In this document: positions 17,860 to 27,279 of the stretch, in pieces | Numbering within the stretch: the first letter of the stretch is position 1 | How the letters are laid out: the number at the start of each line of letters is the position of its first letter | Assembly: GCA_016708825.1 (NCBI GenBank) | Contig: JADJEZ010000023.1 | Span: 147,759 to 211,758, forward strand | Source of the DNA: Betaproteobacteria bacterium | GTDB lineage: Bacteria; Pseudomonadota; Gammaproteobacteria; Burkholderiales; Usitatibacteraceae | Length of the DNA: 64,000 bases | Reading direction: 5' to 3' | Notes under the pieces: model-generated | Database searches by the model: none | What the model was told of the DNA's origin: nothing | Seen by the model: the letters and a program-made list of their open reading frames with translations, nothing else | Made by a program: the position numbers and the translations under genes

Positions 17860-18741
17860 TCAGGCGAAGCGCGTTTCCCGGGGCGCCGCGATCCCCGCGG
17901 CCTTCTCGGCCGCGCGCAGCGTGTTGGCCACCAGCACCGCGATCGTCATCGGCCCCACGCCACCCGGCACGGGGCTCAGGCGCGCGGCCACCTTCGCGAC
18001 CGACTCCTGGTCCACGTCGCCGCAGAGCTTGCCGTCCTGCAGGCGGTTGATGCCGACGTCGATCACGACGGCGCCGGGTTTCACCATGTCGCCGGTGATC
18101 ATGCGCGCCCGTCCCACGGCGGCCACGAGGATGTCGGCCTGCCGGGTGAGCGACGGCAGGTCGGTCGTCTTCGAGTGGCACACCGTCACCGTGGCGCCCG
18201 CGTTCAGGAGCAAGAGCGCCATGGGCTTGCCGACGATCGTGGAGCGCCCGACCACCACCGCGTGCTTTCCCTCGACGCCAATCCCTTCGTGCTCGAGCAT
18301 CTTCATCACGCCCCACGGCGTGCAGGCGCAAAGCGCGGGCTCCCCGACGAAGAGCGCGCCCACGTTGCGGTAGTGGAATCCGTCCACGTCCTTGGCCGGG
18401 TCGATGGCCCCGATGACCGCGCGCGCGTCCAGCGCGCCGGGAAGCGGCAGCTGCACGAGGATGCCGTGGACGGCCGCATCCGCGTTGAGCGCGTGCAGGA
18501 ACCCGATGAGGCGCTCCTGGGGCGTATCCGCCGGCAGCGCGTGCACCCAGGACGCGAGCCCCGCCTTCTCGCAGGCGAGCGCCTTGTGGCGCACGTAGAT
18601 CCGGCTTGCCGGGTCCTCGCCCACGATGACGACGGCGAGCCCGGGGACGGTCCCCGCGTCGCGCAGGCGGGCGGCGCGCAGGGCGTTTTCGGAGGCGAGC
18701 TCGGCGGCGATCGCCTTGCCGTCGATGAGCGTTGCGGTCAT
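17860..18741 (-). CDS. folD: Bifunctional methylene-THF dehydrogenase / methenyl-THF cyclohydrolase
   Basis: A 293-residue cytoplasmic enzyme interconverting 5,10-methylene-THF and 10-formyl-THF with NADP. The substrate-binding Tyr/Lys pair is in YVRHKALACEKAG (about 50), then VQLPLP, PAKDVDGFHYRN and the NADP Rossmann motif GRSTIVGKPMALLL; the C-terminal PVPGGVGPMTIAVL is intact. Its ATG overlaps the stop of the PabB-cyclo-ligase gene by four bases (ATGA), so the two folate proteins are translationally coupled. Normal length, no defects. Confidence 0.96.
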   Translation of the reverse strand: MTATLIDGKAIAAELASENALRAARLRDAGTVPGLAVVIVGEDPASRIYVRHKALACEKAGLASWVHALPADTPQERLIGFLHALNADAAVHGILVQLPLPGALDARAVIGAIDPAKDVDGFHYRNVGALFVGEPALCACTPWGVMKMLEHEGIGVEGKHAVVVGRSTIVGKPMALLLLNAGATVTVCHSKTTDLPSLTRQADILVAAVGRARMITGDMVKPGAVVIDVGINRLQDGKLCGDVDQESVAKVAARLSPVPGGVGPMTIAVLVANTLRAAEKAAGIAAPRETRFA

Positions 18742-20538
18742 GGGGAGGTTCTCGTCAGCAGGAATTGTCGTTCGGTCAGGAGCGCGTCCACGGGCACGTC
18801 GTGCGGCTCGAAGGGCACCCGCTCGCGCACCAGCGCCTCGGGAATCGCCACGACGCGGAAGCTGCGCGTTCCCGCGCCCGCGAGCAGCCGGTCGAAGTAG
18901 CCCGCCCCGTAGCCGAGCCGCACGCCTTCGCGGTCGCACGATAGCGCAGGCACGAGGGCGAAGTCGACTTCCGAGAGCGCGACCTTCGGGCACCGGGAAG
19001 GATCGGGCTCCTCGATCCCCCAGACGCCGGGAACGAGGTCTGCGCCGAGGTCGGTGACCGCGTGCAGCGCGAGCGAGCGCGGCTCGCGCACCACCCGCGG
19101 CAGGACGAGCCGCTTGCCGTCCGCGAGGACACCCTCGGTGAAGGCGCGCGTGTCCCACTCCGTGCCGAAGCTCAGCGTCGCGAGCACGGTCGTCGCCCGC
19201 CGGTACTGCACGAGCGCACGCAGCCGCGCGGTGATCGTGGCGGCGAAATCCGCGCTCCCGGCGGAGAAAAGCGCCTCCCGGCGGGCGAGGAGTTCGCGGC
19301 GCATCGCGGTCTTCGCCCGGTGCGGCGCGCCGCCCGAGGCGAACCGCGACAGCGCCCGCCGGATCGCGGCGATCTTCACTTCCGTCTCCTCGAACTCGGC
19401 CTCGGGGGAGGAGTCCGCGACGATCCCGCCGCCGGCGTAGAAGCGCAGTTCGCCGCGCGCCGCGAGCGTGGTGCGGATCGGGATGTTCAGGTCGAGCCGG
19501 CCCGCGGGCGTGGCATAGCCGATCGCGCCGCAGTAGACCTCGCGGCGGTGGGGCTCGAGCTGGTCGATGATCTCCATGGCCCGGCGCTTGGGCGCGCCGG
19601 TGATGGAGCCGCCCGGGAAGCAGGCCTCGAGGAGGTCCACGCCGTCGCGCCCGGTCGCGAGGCGGCCGCTCACCGTGCTCACGAGATGGTGGACCGTCGC
19701 GAAGCTCTCCAGTTCGCAGAGGCGCGGCGCTTCGACGCTTCCCGGCTCGCACACGCGACCGAAGTCGTTGCGCAGCAGGTCGACGATCATCACGTTCTCC
19801 GCGCGGTCCTTGCGCGAGTACGTGAGTTCGGCGCGCACGCGCGCGTCCTCCGCAGGGTCGGCGCGCCGGCGGCGCGTGCCCTTGATGGGCTGCGTCACCG
19901 CGTCCCTTCCCGAGACCGTCATCAGGCGCTCGGGCGAACTCGACAGCACGCATCCGAACGGGTACTCGAGGTAGGCGCCCATGGGCGCCGGGTTCGTGTC
20001 GTGCAGGTGACGATAGAACTCCCACGCGTCGCCGCGATAGGACAGCCGGAATTCCCGCGTGAGATTCACCTGGTAGGCGTCGCCCTCGCGGATGTAGTCG
20101 ATGATGCGCGCAGCGCGCGGCAGGTAGGCGTCGCGATCCAGGCTCGTGGCGATCTCGCCTTCGACGCGGAAGGGCTCCCGCTCGAACGGCTCGCCCGCGA
20201 GAAGCCGGGCGCGCAGCCCCGCGGCCTCGGCGTCGGAAAACGAGGCGAGGGAAGTGAGCGCGGCGCGCTTCTCGGCGTGGTCCACCACCACCGTCCACGC
20301 GTAGAGGCCGACGGCGGCCTCCGGCATGAAGGGCTCGCACCCTTCCTTCGCCGGGGGAAGCCTTCCCGCGCCGCGGCCCAGCTCGTAGCCGAAGTAACCG
20401 ATGGCGCCCCCGTCGCTCGCCACTGTCCAGGAAGACCGCCCAGCCGAGGGGGCGCAGCCGCTCGTACCACGCATGGCGCTCGGCGCAGCCGGTGGACTCG
20501 TCGTAGGGCAGATCCAGGGTGCGCGCCATTGCCGCCAT
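18738..20538 (-). CDS. pabB: Fusion: aminodeoxychorismate synthase component I + 5-formyl-THF cyclo-ligase; one frameshift
   Basis: The first ~390 residues are PabB: EGDAYQVNLTREFRL, SSPERLM, PIKGTRRRR, the metal-binding chorismate motif FPGGSITGAPKRRAMEII and GAIGY. After a ~15-residue linker the chain runs straight into 5-formyltetrahydrofolate cyclo-ligase (about 200 residues): MRRELLARREAL, then the signature RLGYGAGYFDRLL. No stop exists in any of the three forward frames across the linker, so the fusion cannot be an indel artefact. The first domain makes 4-amino-4-deoxychorismate for folate; the second recycles 5-formyl-THF to methenyl-THF, FolD's substrate. A frameshift near 20428 splits the N-terminus (MAAMARTLDLPYDEST) from SDGGAIGYFGYELG. 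No PabC or PabA domain is present. Confidence 0.85.
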
Positions 20539-20611
20539 TCTATCCGTCCACGGCCCCGTCCCACCCCCGGTGGTATCCTCGCCCGACCATTTCACGCCGT
20601 AGGGAGTCAAC

Positions 20612-21079
20612 ATGAAATACGCCATTGCCCTCGTCACCGCATTCGCCGCCACCGCCGCCCTCGCCCAGAACCCGATGGCGGCCCTCACGGGAAAGCTCAA
20701 GGCCGGCCAGTACGCCTACAAGATGGAAATGGACCTGGGCGAAATGCCGGGGATGCCCAAGGGCATGAACCTGGGCAAGCAGTCTCTCAACTTCCAGCAG
20801 TGCGTGACACCCGAGGACATCGAGCGCGGCCAGCTCGGCAAGAGCAAGAACGGCAACATGCCGGCGGAATGCCAGGTCCAGGACTTCCGCATGTCCGGCA
20901 ACACCGCCTCCTACCGCATGGTGTGCAAGGGCGACATGAACATGACCGCGGACAACGTGATCACCTTCGTCTCCGACGGCTACCGCATGAACATGAAGAT
21001 GGCCATGGTCCGCGGCGGCCACACGACGAACATGAAGCAGGCGATGGAGGCCCGCTACCTCGGCCCCTGCCAGAAGTGA
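20612..21079 (+). CDS. Secreted DUF3617 family protein
   Basis: A 155-residue exported protein with a short signal peptide (IALVTAFAATAALA, cleaved before QNP). The rest matches the DUF3617 pattern: a lipocalin-like stretch beginning KAGQYAYKMEMDLGEMPGMPKG, conserved cysteines in QQCVTPEDIERG, PAECQVQDFRM, YRMVCKGDM and YLGPCQK that would form two disulfides, and an unusually methionine-rich middle (MNMTADNV, MNMKMAMV). Family function is unknown. It is divergent from pabB with a 73-bp gap and stands alone. GC-rich inverted repeats follow the stop (about 21080-21130) and may terminate it. Confidence 0.82.
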   Translation: MKYAIALVTAFAATAALAQNPMAALTGKLKAGQYAYKMEMDLGEMPGMPKGMNLGKQSLNFQQCVTPEDIERGQLGKSKNGNMPAECQVQDFRMSGNTASYRMVCKGDMNMTADNVITFVSDGYRMNMKMAMVRGGHTTNMKQAMEARYLGPCQK

Positions 21080-21145
21080 GGCCCCCGGGCCGCGCGCGAG
21101 ACCCGGGGCCGCCGGGCACGCGCGGCCCCCGCAGGGGCGACGCCT

Positions 21146-23041
21146 TCAGCCCTTGAGCGCGGCCCGGATCTGCTCGAGCGCGCCCGGGTCCTCGATGGTG
21201 GTGAGATCGCCGGGGTCGCGCCCCTCGCACAGCGCCTGGATCGAGCGCCGGAGGAGCTTCCCCGAGCGCGTCTTCGGCAGCACCGTCACGAAGTGCACCC
21301 GCGAGGGCCGCGCGATGGCGCCGAGTTCCTTGTCCACCATCGCCATGACTTCCTTCTCGAGTGCGGCCGCGAGTTCCTTCGTGCCGGCCTTCGACGCATC
21401 CTTGGCCACGGCGAACGCCACCGGCACCTGGCCCTTGAGCGCATCCGCAACGCCCACCACCGCCACTTCCGCGATGCCCGAGTGGGACTGCACCGCCTCC
21501 TCGATCTCGCGCGTGCCGAGGCGGTGGCCGGCGACGTTGATCACGTCGTCGGTGCGCCCGAGCACGAAGTAGTAGCCGTCGCGGTCGCGCACCGCCCAGT
21601 CGAAGGTCGAGTACACCATCTCGTCCTTGAAGGTGCCGTAGTAGGTCTTCACGTAGCGCTCGTCGTCGCCCCAGATGGTGGTCATCGCGCCCGGCGGCAG
21701 CGGCGGCACCACGCACAGCACGCCCTTCTCGTCGGGTCCCGTCTCCTTGCCGGTGACCTCGTCCTTCAATTTCACGTTGTAGCCGTACACCGCGAAGGAG
21801 GGAGAGCCGAACTTGCGCGGCGTGTCCTCCACGCCCAGGCAGGCCGACAGGATCGGCCAGCCGGTCTCCGTCTGCCAGTAGTTGTCCACGATGGGGCAGC
21901 CGAGGTTGTCGGCGACCCAGCGCGCCGTGGGCTCGTCGAGGGGTTCCCCGGCGAGGAAGAGGTACTTCAGGCACTTCACGTCGTACTTCGACATGTAGGC
22001 CGGGTCCTGCTTCTTCAGCACCCGGATCGCCGTGGGCGAGGAGAACATCGAGGTGACCTGGTAGTCGGCCACGATCTTCCACCAGATGCCCGGGTCCGGC
22101 CGGATGGGCAGGCCCTCGAACATGATCGTGGTCGAGCCGTTGATGAGCGGTCCGTAGACGATGTAGGAGTGCCCCACCACCCAGCCGATGTCGGAGGTGG
22201 AGAAGTAGGCCTCGCCCGGGTTCGAGCAGTAGATGTGCTTCATGGAGGCCGCGAGTGCGACGGCATAGCCGCCGGTGTCGCGCTGCACGCCCTTGGGCTT
22301 TCCGGTAGTCCCGCTCGTGTAGAGGATGTAGGACGGCTCGTTCGACTCGAGCCAGGTGACCGGCACTTTCGCGTTCGCGTGCTTCGCGCACAGCTCGGCG
22401 TAATCCAGGTCGCGACCCGCCACTTTCGCCATCGCGGGATCGAGCCCGCGGTTCACGATGAGCACGTGGGCGGGCGGCGTCCTCGACAGGCGGATCGATT
22501 CGTCCACGAGGGGCTTGAGCGGGATGGCCTTGCCGCCGCGCGAGCCCGCGTCCGAGGTGATCATCGCCTTGGGCTGCGCGTCGTCGATGCGCGCCGCGAG
22601 GCTCGCCGCCGCGAAACCGCCGAAGACCACCGAGTGGATCGCGCCGATCCGCACCGTGGCGAGCATGGCGAAGACCGCCTCCGGCACCATCGGCATGTAG
22701 ATGAGGACGCGGTCGCCCTTGCCCACGCCCAGGGACTGGAGGATCGCGGCGAAGCGGTTCACCTCGTCGGCGAGCTGGGCGAAGGTCCAGCTCTTCTCCT
22801 CGTTCACCTCCGTGGAGATCCACACCAGCGCCTTCTGCGCGCCGCGCGCGGCGAGGTGGCGGTCGAGCGCGTTGTGGCAGAGATTGGTGAGCCCGCCCGG
22901 AAACCACGATCGGAACGGAGGCTTCGCGTAATCGAGGACGCGATCGAACGGGCGGTGCCAGTCGATCAGTTTCGCCTGCTCGGCCCAGAAGCCCTCGGGG
23001 TCGCGGATCGAGCGCGCGTGGAATTCCTGGTAGGTGGTCAT
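21146..23041 (-). CDS. prpE: Propionyl-CoA synthetase
   Basis: A 631-residue AMP-forming ligase making propionyl-CoA (or acetyl-CoA) from the free acid. The N-terminus MTTYQEFHARSIRDPEGFWAEQAKLIDW and the absence of the extra N-terminal segment of Acs fit PrpE. Visible motifs: YTSGTTGKPKGVQRDTGGY, the substrate pocket WVVGHSYIVYGPL, DNYWQTETGWP, GRTDDVINVAGHRLGTREIE and the acetylatable lysine in KTRSGKLLRR. It stands apart from prpBCD at 40-44 kb but would feed that cycle. The 167 bp between its start and acuI hold no feature I can support beyond a presumed promoter. Confidence 0.9.
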   Translation of the reverse strand: MTTYQEFHARSIRDPEGFWAEQAKLIDWHRPFDRVLDYAKPPFRSWFPGGLTNLCHNALDRHLAARGAQKALVWISTEVNEEKSWTFAQLADEVNRFAAILQSLGVGKGDRVLIYMPMVPEAVFAMLATVRIGAIHSVVFGGFAAASLAARIDDAQPKAMITSDAGSRGGKAIPLKPLVDESIRLSRTPPAHVLIVNRGLDPAMAKVAGRDLDYAELCAKHANAKVPVTWLESNEPSYILYTSGTTGKPKGVQRDTGGYAVALAASMKHIYCSNPGEAYFSTSDIGWVVGHSYIVYGPLINGSTTIMFEGLPIRPDPGIWWKIVADYQVTSMFSSPTAIRVLKKQDPAYMSKYDVKCLKYLFLAGEPLDEPTARWVADNLGCPIVDNYWQTETGWPILSACLGVEDTPRKFGSPSFAVYGYNVKLKDEVTGKETGPDEKGVLCVVPPLPPGAMTTIWGDDERYVKTYYGTFKDEMVYSTFDWAVRDRDGYYFVLGRTDDVINVAGHRLGTREIEEAVQSHSGIAEVAVVGVADALKGQVPVAFAVAKDASKAGTKELAAALEKEVMAMVDKELGAIARPSRVHFVTVLPKTRSGKLLRRSIQALCEGRDPGDLTTIEDPGALEQIRAALKG

Positions 23042-23208
23042 GGAATAGTCTCCTGGCGATGGTGGCCCGCCCCCATCACCCGCGGGGGCGCCTGCAAGCG
23101 TAGGGGGCCGATGGCGAGCTTATTTGATCCGACGCAAGGAATCAGGTGCGCCGGTCAGGGTATTCCCTAGTCGCACCGCGAAACCGGACCGCATGTACGC
23201 GGCGTGCC

Positions 23209-24193
23209 TCACCGGTTCACGTCCACGACGATCCGGCCGCGCAGGCCCCCTGCCAGGAGTTCGGGCGCGAGCGCGAGCGCCTCGGCGAGGCTCGCCGACC
23301 GCGTGATGGCATCGAGCTTCTTTCGGTCGAGATCCGCGGCGAGGCGCGCCCACGCCTCCTCGCGCTCCGCCATGGGCGCCATCACGCTGTCGACGCCGAT
23401 GAGGCGCACGCCGCGCAGGATGAAGGGCGCGACACTCGCCGGGAAATCCATGCCCTGCGCGAGCCCGCAGGCCGTCACCACGCCGCGGTACCTCGCCTGT
23501 GCGCAGGCGTTGGCGAGCGTGTGGCTTCCCACCGAATCGACGACACCGGCCCAGCGCTCCTTCTGCATCGGCTTGCCGGGCAGCGAGAGTTCCTTCCGGT
23601 CGATCACTTCCGCCGCGCCCAGGGACTTGAGGTACTGCGCCTCGCCGGCCTTTCCCGTCGAAGCGACGACCCGGTGGCCCCAGCCCGAGAGGAATGGAAA
23701 CGGCCACGCTGCCCACGCCGCCGGTGGCGCCGGTGACGAGGATGTCGCCCGTTCCCGGCTTCACGCCCTGCTTCTCGAGCGCGAGGGCGCACAGCATCGC
23801 CGTGTAGCCCGCGGTGCCGATGGCCATGGCCTGTCGCGCCGTGAGCTTCTCCGGCAGCCGCACCAGCCAGTCGCCCTTCAACCGCGCCTTCTGCGCGAGG
23901 CATCCCCAGTGCGACTCCCCGACGCCCCACCCGTTGAGGATGGCGTGGTCGCCAGCCTTCCACGCGGGGTGCGTGCTCGATTCGACGACACCCGCCCCGT
24001 CGATCCCGGCGACCATGGGCCACTTGCGCACCACCGGCGCCTTGTCGGCGATCGCGAGGCCGTCCTTGTAGTTGAGGGTCGAGAACTCCACCCGGAGCGT
24101 CACGTCGCCCTCGGGAAGCGCGGATTCGTCGAGATCGGCGACGCGGGCCGCAAAGCGGTCGGCTTCGCGCGTGAGTTCGATGGCCTTGAACAT
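23209..24193 (-). CDS. acuI: Acrylyl-CoA reductase-like quinone oxidoreductase (YhdH/AcuI); one frameshift
   Basis: A zinc-free medium-chain reductase of about 327 residues, NADPH-dependent. The N-terminal part has the YhdH/AcuI signatures STLNYKDGLAIADK, PMVAGIDGAGVV, WGVGESHWGCLAQKAR and VTGATGGVGSVAVSI (Rossmann); after one extra base near 23688 it continues in another frame with VIDRKELSLPGKPMQKERWAG and ends RGRIVVDVNR. AcuI converts acryloyl-CoA to propionyl-CoA, which suits a genome with prpE and prpBCD, but YhdH proteins often act broadly on enones, so the substrate is an inference. It is 52 bp downstream of zapE and may share its transcript. Confidence 0.82.
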
Positions 24194-24245
24194 GGTCTTG
24201 CGGTCTCCGTGGCGGGTCGCGGTGAGTGCCGCTTCCCGGATTCGC

Positions 24246-25464
24246 TCACCGGGCGCGGAGCACCTGGGGATTGTCCGCCGAATCGTGCTTGCGCGCGAAG
24301 TAGTCCCGGGACTGCATCTCCACGAGCCGGCTCGCGGTGCGCGCGAATTCGCTGCGCACCATCCTGCCCGGGCCCGTCGCCACGGCCGGCTCGGCCACGA
24401 GTTCCTCCGGAGGGCGCCTGTGCCGACATCACCAGGCGCACGCGCTTGTCGTAGAGCACGTCCACGAGCCAGGTGAGGCGCCGGATCGCGTCCGTCTGTT
24501 CCGCGGCGAGCCGCGGCACGCCGGAAACCAGGACGGTGTGGTAGCCGCTCGCGATCTCCAGGTAATCGAGCTGCGAGCGCGGCTCGAGGCACAGCGCCTC
24601 GAAGTCGAACCAGATCACGCCCTTGGCCCTCTGGCGAAACGCAAGCGCCCGTCCCCCGATACGGATCTCCCCGTCGCGCTCGGCCGCGGCCTTGGTCACG
24701 GCCTCGAAGAACTGCGCGAGGTGCTGGTCGGCTTCCTCACCCGGGGGCGAGTACCAGACCCGGAACCCCTCGAGGATGCGGCGGCGGTGGTCGACCCGCC
24801 CGTCGAGCGCGATCACGTCCAGGTCTCTCTTGAGGATCTCGATGGCCGGCAGGAACCGGGCGCGCTGCAAGCCGTTGGGATAGAGGCCGTCCGGGGGGTA
24901 GTTCGAGGTCATCACGAACACCACGCCCCTGGCGACCAGGAGCTCGAGCAGGCGCGCGAGGATCATCGCGTCGGCGATGTCGCTCACGTGGAACTCGTCG
25001 AAGCACAGGAGCCGCAGCTCGCGCGCGATCTCGGTCGCGATGGCCTCCAGCGGGTCCTCGGTGCCCTGGAGCGCGCGCATCCGCGCGTGCACCTCGCGCA
25101 TGAACTCGTGGAAATGGACGCGGCGCTTGCGGCGGTGGCGGCACACCTTGTAGAAGGCGTCCATCATGAGCGACTTGCCGCGCCCGACGCCGCCCCAGAT
25201 GTAGAGGCCCCGCGGGGGCCTGCGGCCGGCGCCGAAATGGGTGACCAGGCGGTTCAGCTTCCCCGCGCGGTACAGGCGGTACTGCTCGAGCTCGCCGAAG
25301 AGGCGCTCGAGCTGGCCCAGCACGTGCAGCTGCTCGCTGTCGGTCTGGAAATCGGGGCGCTGCTGGAAGTGCCAGTACCACTCGAGCGGGCCGGAGAACT
25401 GGTTCGGGTCGGCGGGCTCGAGTTCCTCGTCCTCGATCGCCGGGATGTCGGCCGCGTCGGTCAT
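24246..25464 (-). CDS. zapE: Cell division ATPase ZapE (AFG1-like); one frameshift
   Basis: An AAA+-type ATPase of about 405 residues that binds the FtsZ ring in E. coli and is homologous to mitochondrial AFG1. Walker A is YIWGGVGRGKSLMMDAF (about 85-101), Walker B LLCFDEFHVSDIADAM, sensor VFVMTSNYPPDGLYPNGLQR. The typical C-terminus LVEMQSRDYFARKH is present but in another frame after one misplaced base near 24412, just after SAQAP; I give the joined gene. It closes the TCA operon (lpd is 37 bp upstream), the usual betaproteobacterial arrangement. Confidence 0.87.
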
Positions 25465-25501
25465 GGTCGCCGGGATCGTCGCGTGCGCCGGAGGGGAGCG
25501 C

Positions 25502-26930
25502 TCAGGAATTGAGCGAGCGCTTGTCGACCGCGAGCGCGGCTTCGCGCACCACCTCGGAGAGCGTCGGATGCCCGTGGCAGATGCGCGCGATGTCCTCGGA
25601 GGCGCCGCGGAACTCCATCACCGTCACCGCCTCCTGGATGAGGTCGGAGGCGTGCGCATGCACGATGTGCACGCCCAGCACGCGGTCGGTCGCCGCGTCC
25701 GCCACGATCTTCACGAACCCCTGGGACTGCCCCGTGCCCAGCGCCCGGCCGTTGATCGCGAAGGGAAACTGCCCCGTGCGGACCGCGATGCCGTCGGCCT
25801 TCGCCTTGTCTTCCGTCATCCCCACCCACGCTACTTCCGGCGAGGTGTAGATGATCCAGGGGATGCAGTCGTAGTCGATGTGGGGCTTCTGTCCGGCGAT
25901 CGTCTCGGCGACCATCACGCCCTCGTCCTCGGCCTTGTGCGCGAGCATCGGGCCGCGCACCACGTCCCCGATGGCCCACACGTTGGGCAGGTTGGTGCGG
26001 CACTGCCCGTCGACCTCGACGAAGCCGCGATCGTCCACCTTGAGCCCCACGTTCACCGCGCCCAGGCCATCGGTGTTCGGCACGCGCCCGACGGAAACCA
26101 CGAGCCGGTCGCACTCGAGCTTCTGCGCGAGCCCCTTGTCGTCGGTGTACTCCACGAGCACGGCGTTCTTGCGCAGCGACACCTTCTCGACCTTTACGCC
26201 GAGGCGGATGTTGAGCCCCTGGCTCTTGGTGAAGATCTTCCACGCCTCCTTCTGGCACGCCTCGTCGCAGGCGCCGAGGAAGTCGGGCAGGGCTTCGAGG
26301 ATCGTCACCTCGGAGCCGAGCCGGCGCCAGACGCTGCCCAGTTCCAGGCCGATGACGCCCGCGCCGATGACGCCCAGGCGCTTGGGCGGGGCGGAAAACG
26401 CGAGCGCCCTCGTTGTCGCAGATCGTCACGTTGTCCACGGCGACGTTGGGAAGGTGCCGCGCCTTGGAGCCGGTCGCGACGATCACGTGCTTCGCCTGCA
26501 CCGTTTCCTTCTTTGCCGCCGTTCACCACCTCGATCGTGTACAGGTCGCCGCGGCGGCGAACCGGCCGAAGCCCTGCAACCAGGTGATCTTGTTCTTCTT
26601 GAAGAGGAACTCGATGCCCTTGGTCATCTTCGTGACGATGCCGTCCTTGCGCGCCTGCATCTTCGCCACGTCGATCTTCGCCCCGGATACGGCGATGCCG
26701 TGCTCGTCCAGGTGGTGGTTCACGCGCTCGAACTCCTCCGAGGAGGCGAGCAGCGCCTTCGACGGGATGCAGCCCACGTTCAGGCACGTGCCGCCGAGGG
26801 CGAGTTCGCCCTTCGCGTTCTTCCAGCCCTCGATGCAGGCGGTCTTCAGGCCGAGCTGGGCGGCGCGCACCGCGGCGATGTACCCGCCGGGGCCTGCTCC
26901 GATCACGACGACGTCGAATGTCTGGGACAT
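25502..26930 (-). CDS. lpd: Dihydrolipoyl dehydrogenase (E3) of 2-oxoglutarate dehydrogenase; three frameshifts
   Basis: FAD/NAD-dependent E3 of about 475 residues that reoxidises the lipoyl arm of OdhB. Pieces in order: FAD motif VVIGAGPGGYIAAVRAAQLG and redox disulfide GGTCLNVGCIPSK; then YTIEVVNGGKE; then AKHVIVATGSKARHLP; then LPDFLGACDEACQKEAW, the NAD-binding domain, GDVVRGPMLAHKAEDEG and the catalytic HAHASDLIQEA and CHGHPTLSEVV. Breaks are near 26552, 26512 and 26402. All catalytic parts survive, so the gene is probably intact in the organism. It lies in the odhA-odhB-lpd order. Confidence 0.87.
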
Positions 26931-26942
26931 GGCGATTCCGAT

Positions 26943-27269
26943 TCAGTGTGTGGTGACGATGATGGCTGGCGCGGCGCTCACCGCAGCCAGAACCGCGCGA
27001 TGTGGACTCCCAGGCCCGCGCAGAATCCCGCCGCGAGAGGATGCGTTCTTCAGGAACAGCGGCGGGTGCTTCAGGAGCCCCAGGAGCCAGAACGTGGCCG
27101 CCACGGCGAACCCGACCGCGAGCGACACCGCGAAGTGGCGCGGAAGGTACACGCCCAGCGACTGCTGGAAGAGCACCGCGAGGAAACCCACGAGGAGCGA
27201 ACCCAGCACGAAGAAGAACGCGCGCCTGAGGACGATCGCGGGCCGCCATTTCCTGCTGCGACGCGCCAA
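26943..27269 (-). CDS. Small membrane protein between odhB and lpd, probable frameshift at C-terminus
   Basis: An unrecognised protein of up to 108 residues with a basic N-terminus (MARRSRKWRP) and two transmembrane segments (FFFVLGSLLVGFLAVLFQ and FAVSLAVGFAVAATFWLLGLL). As written the tail ends in a Ser/Pro-rich stretch; a one-base shift near 27040 gives AGFCAGLGVHIARFWLR and a stop at 26978, which looks more natural because it restores a third hydrophobic helix. Its position 10 bp after the OdhB stop side and 12 bp before lpd implies co-transcription with 2-oxoglutarate dehydrogenase, where other betaproteobacteria usually have odhB and lpd adjacent. No function assigned. Confidence 0.55.
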   Translation of the reverse strand: MARRSRKWRPAIVLRRAFFFVLGSLLVGFLAVLFQQSLGVYLPRHFAVSLAVGFAVAATFWLLGLLKHPPLFLKNASSRGGILRGPGSPHRAVLAAVSAAPAIIVTTH

Positions 27270-27279
27270 TCACGCGCCC

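Noticed and set aside
15260..18373. A 1,037-codon plus-strand frame opposite the hydrolase and acyl-CoA ligase
   Set aside because: It is an antisense shadow of three well-supported genes and lacks a start site or homology.
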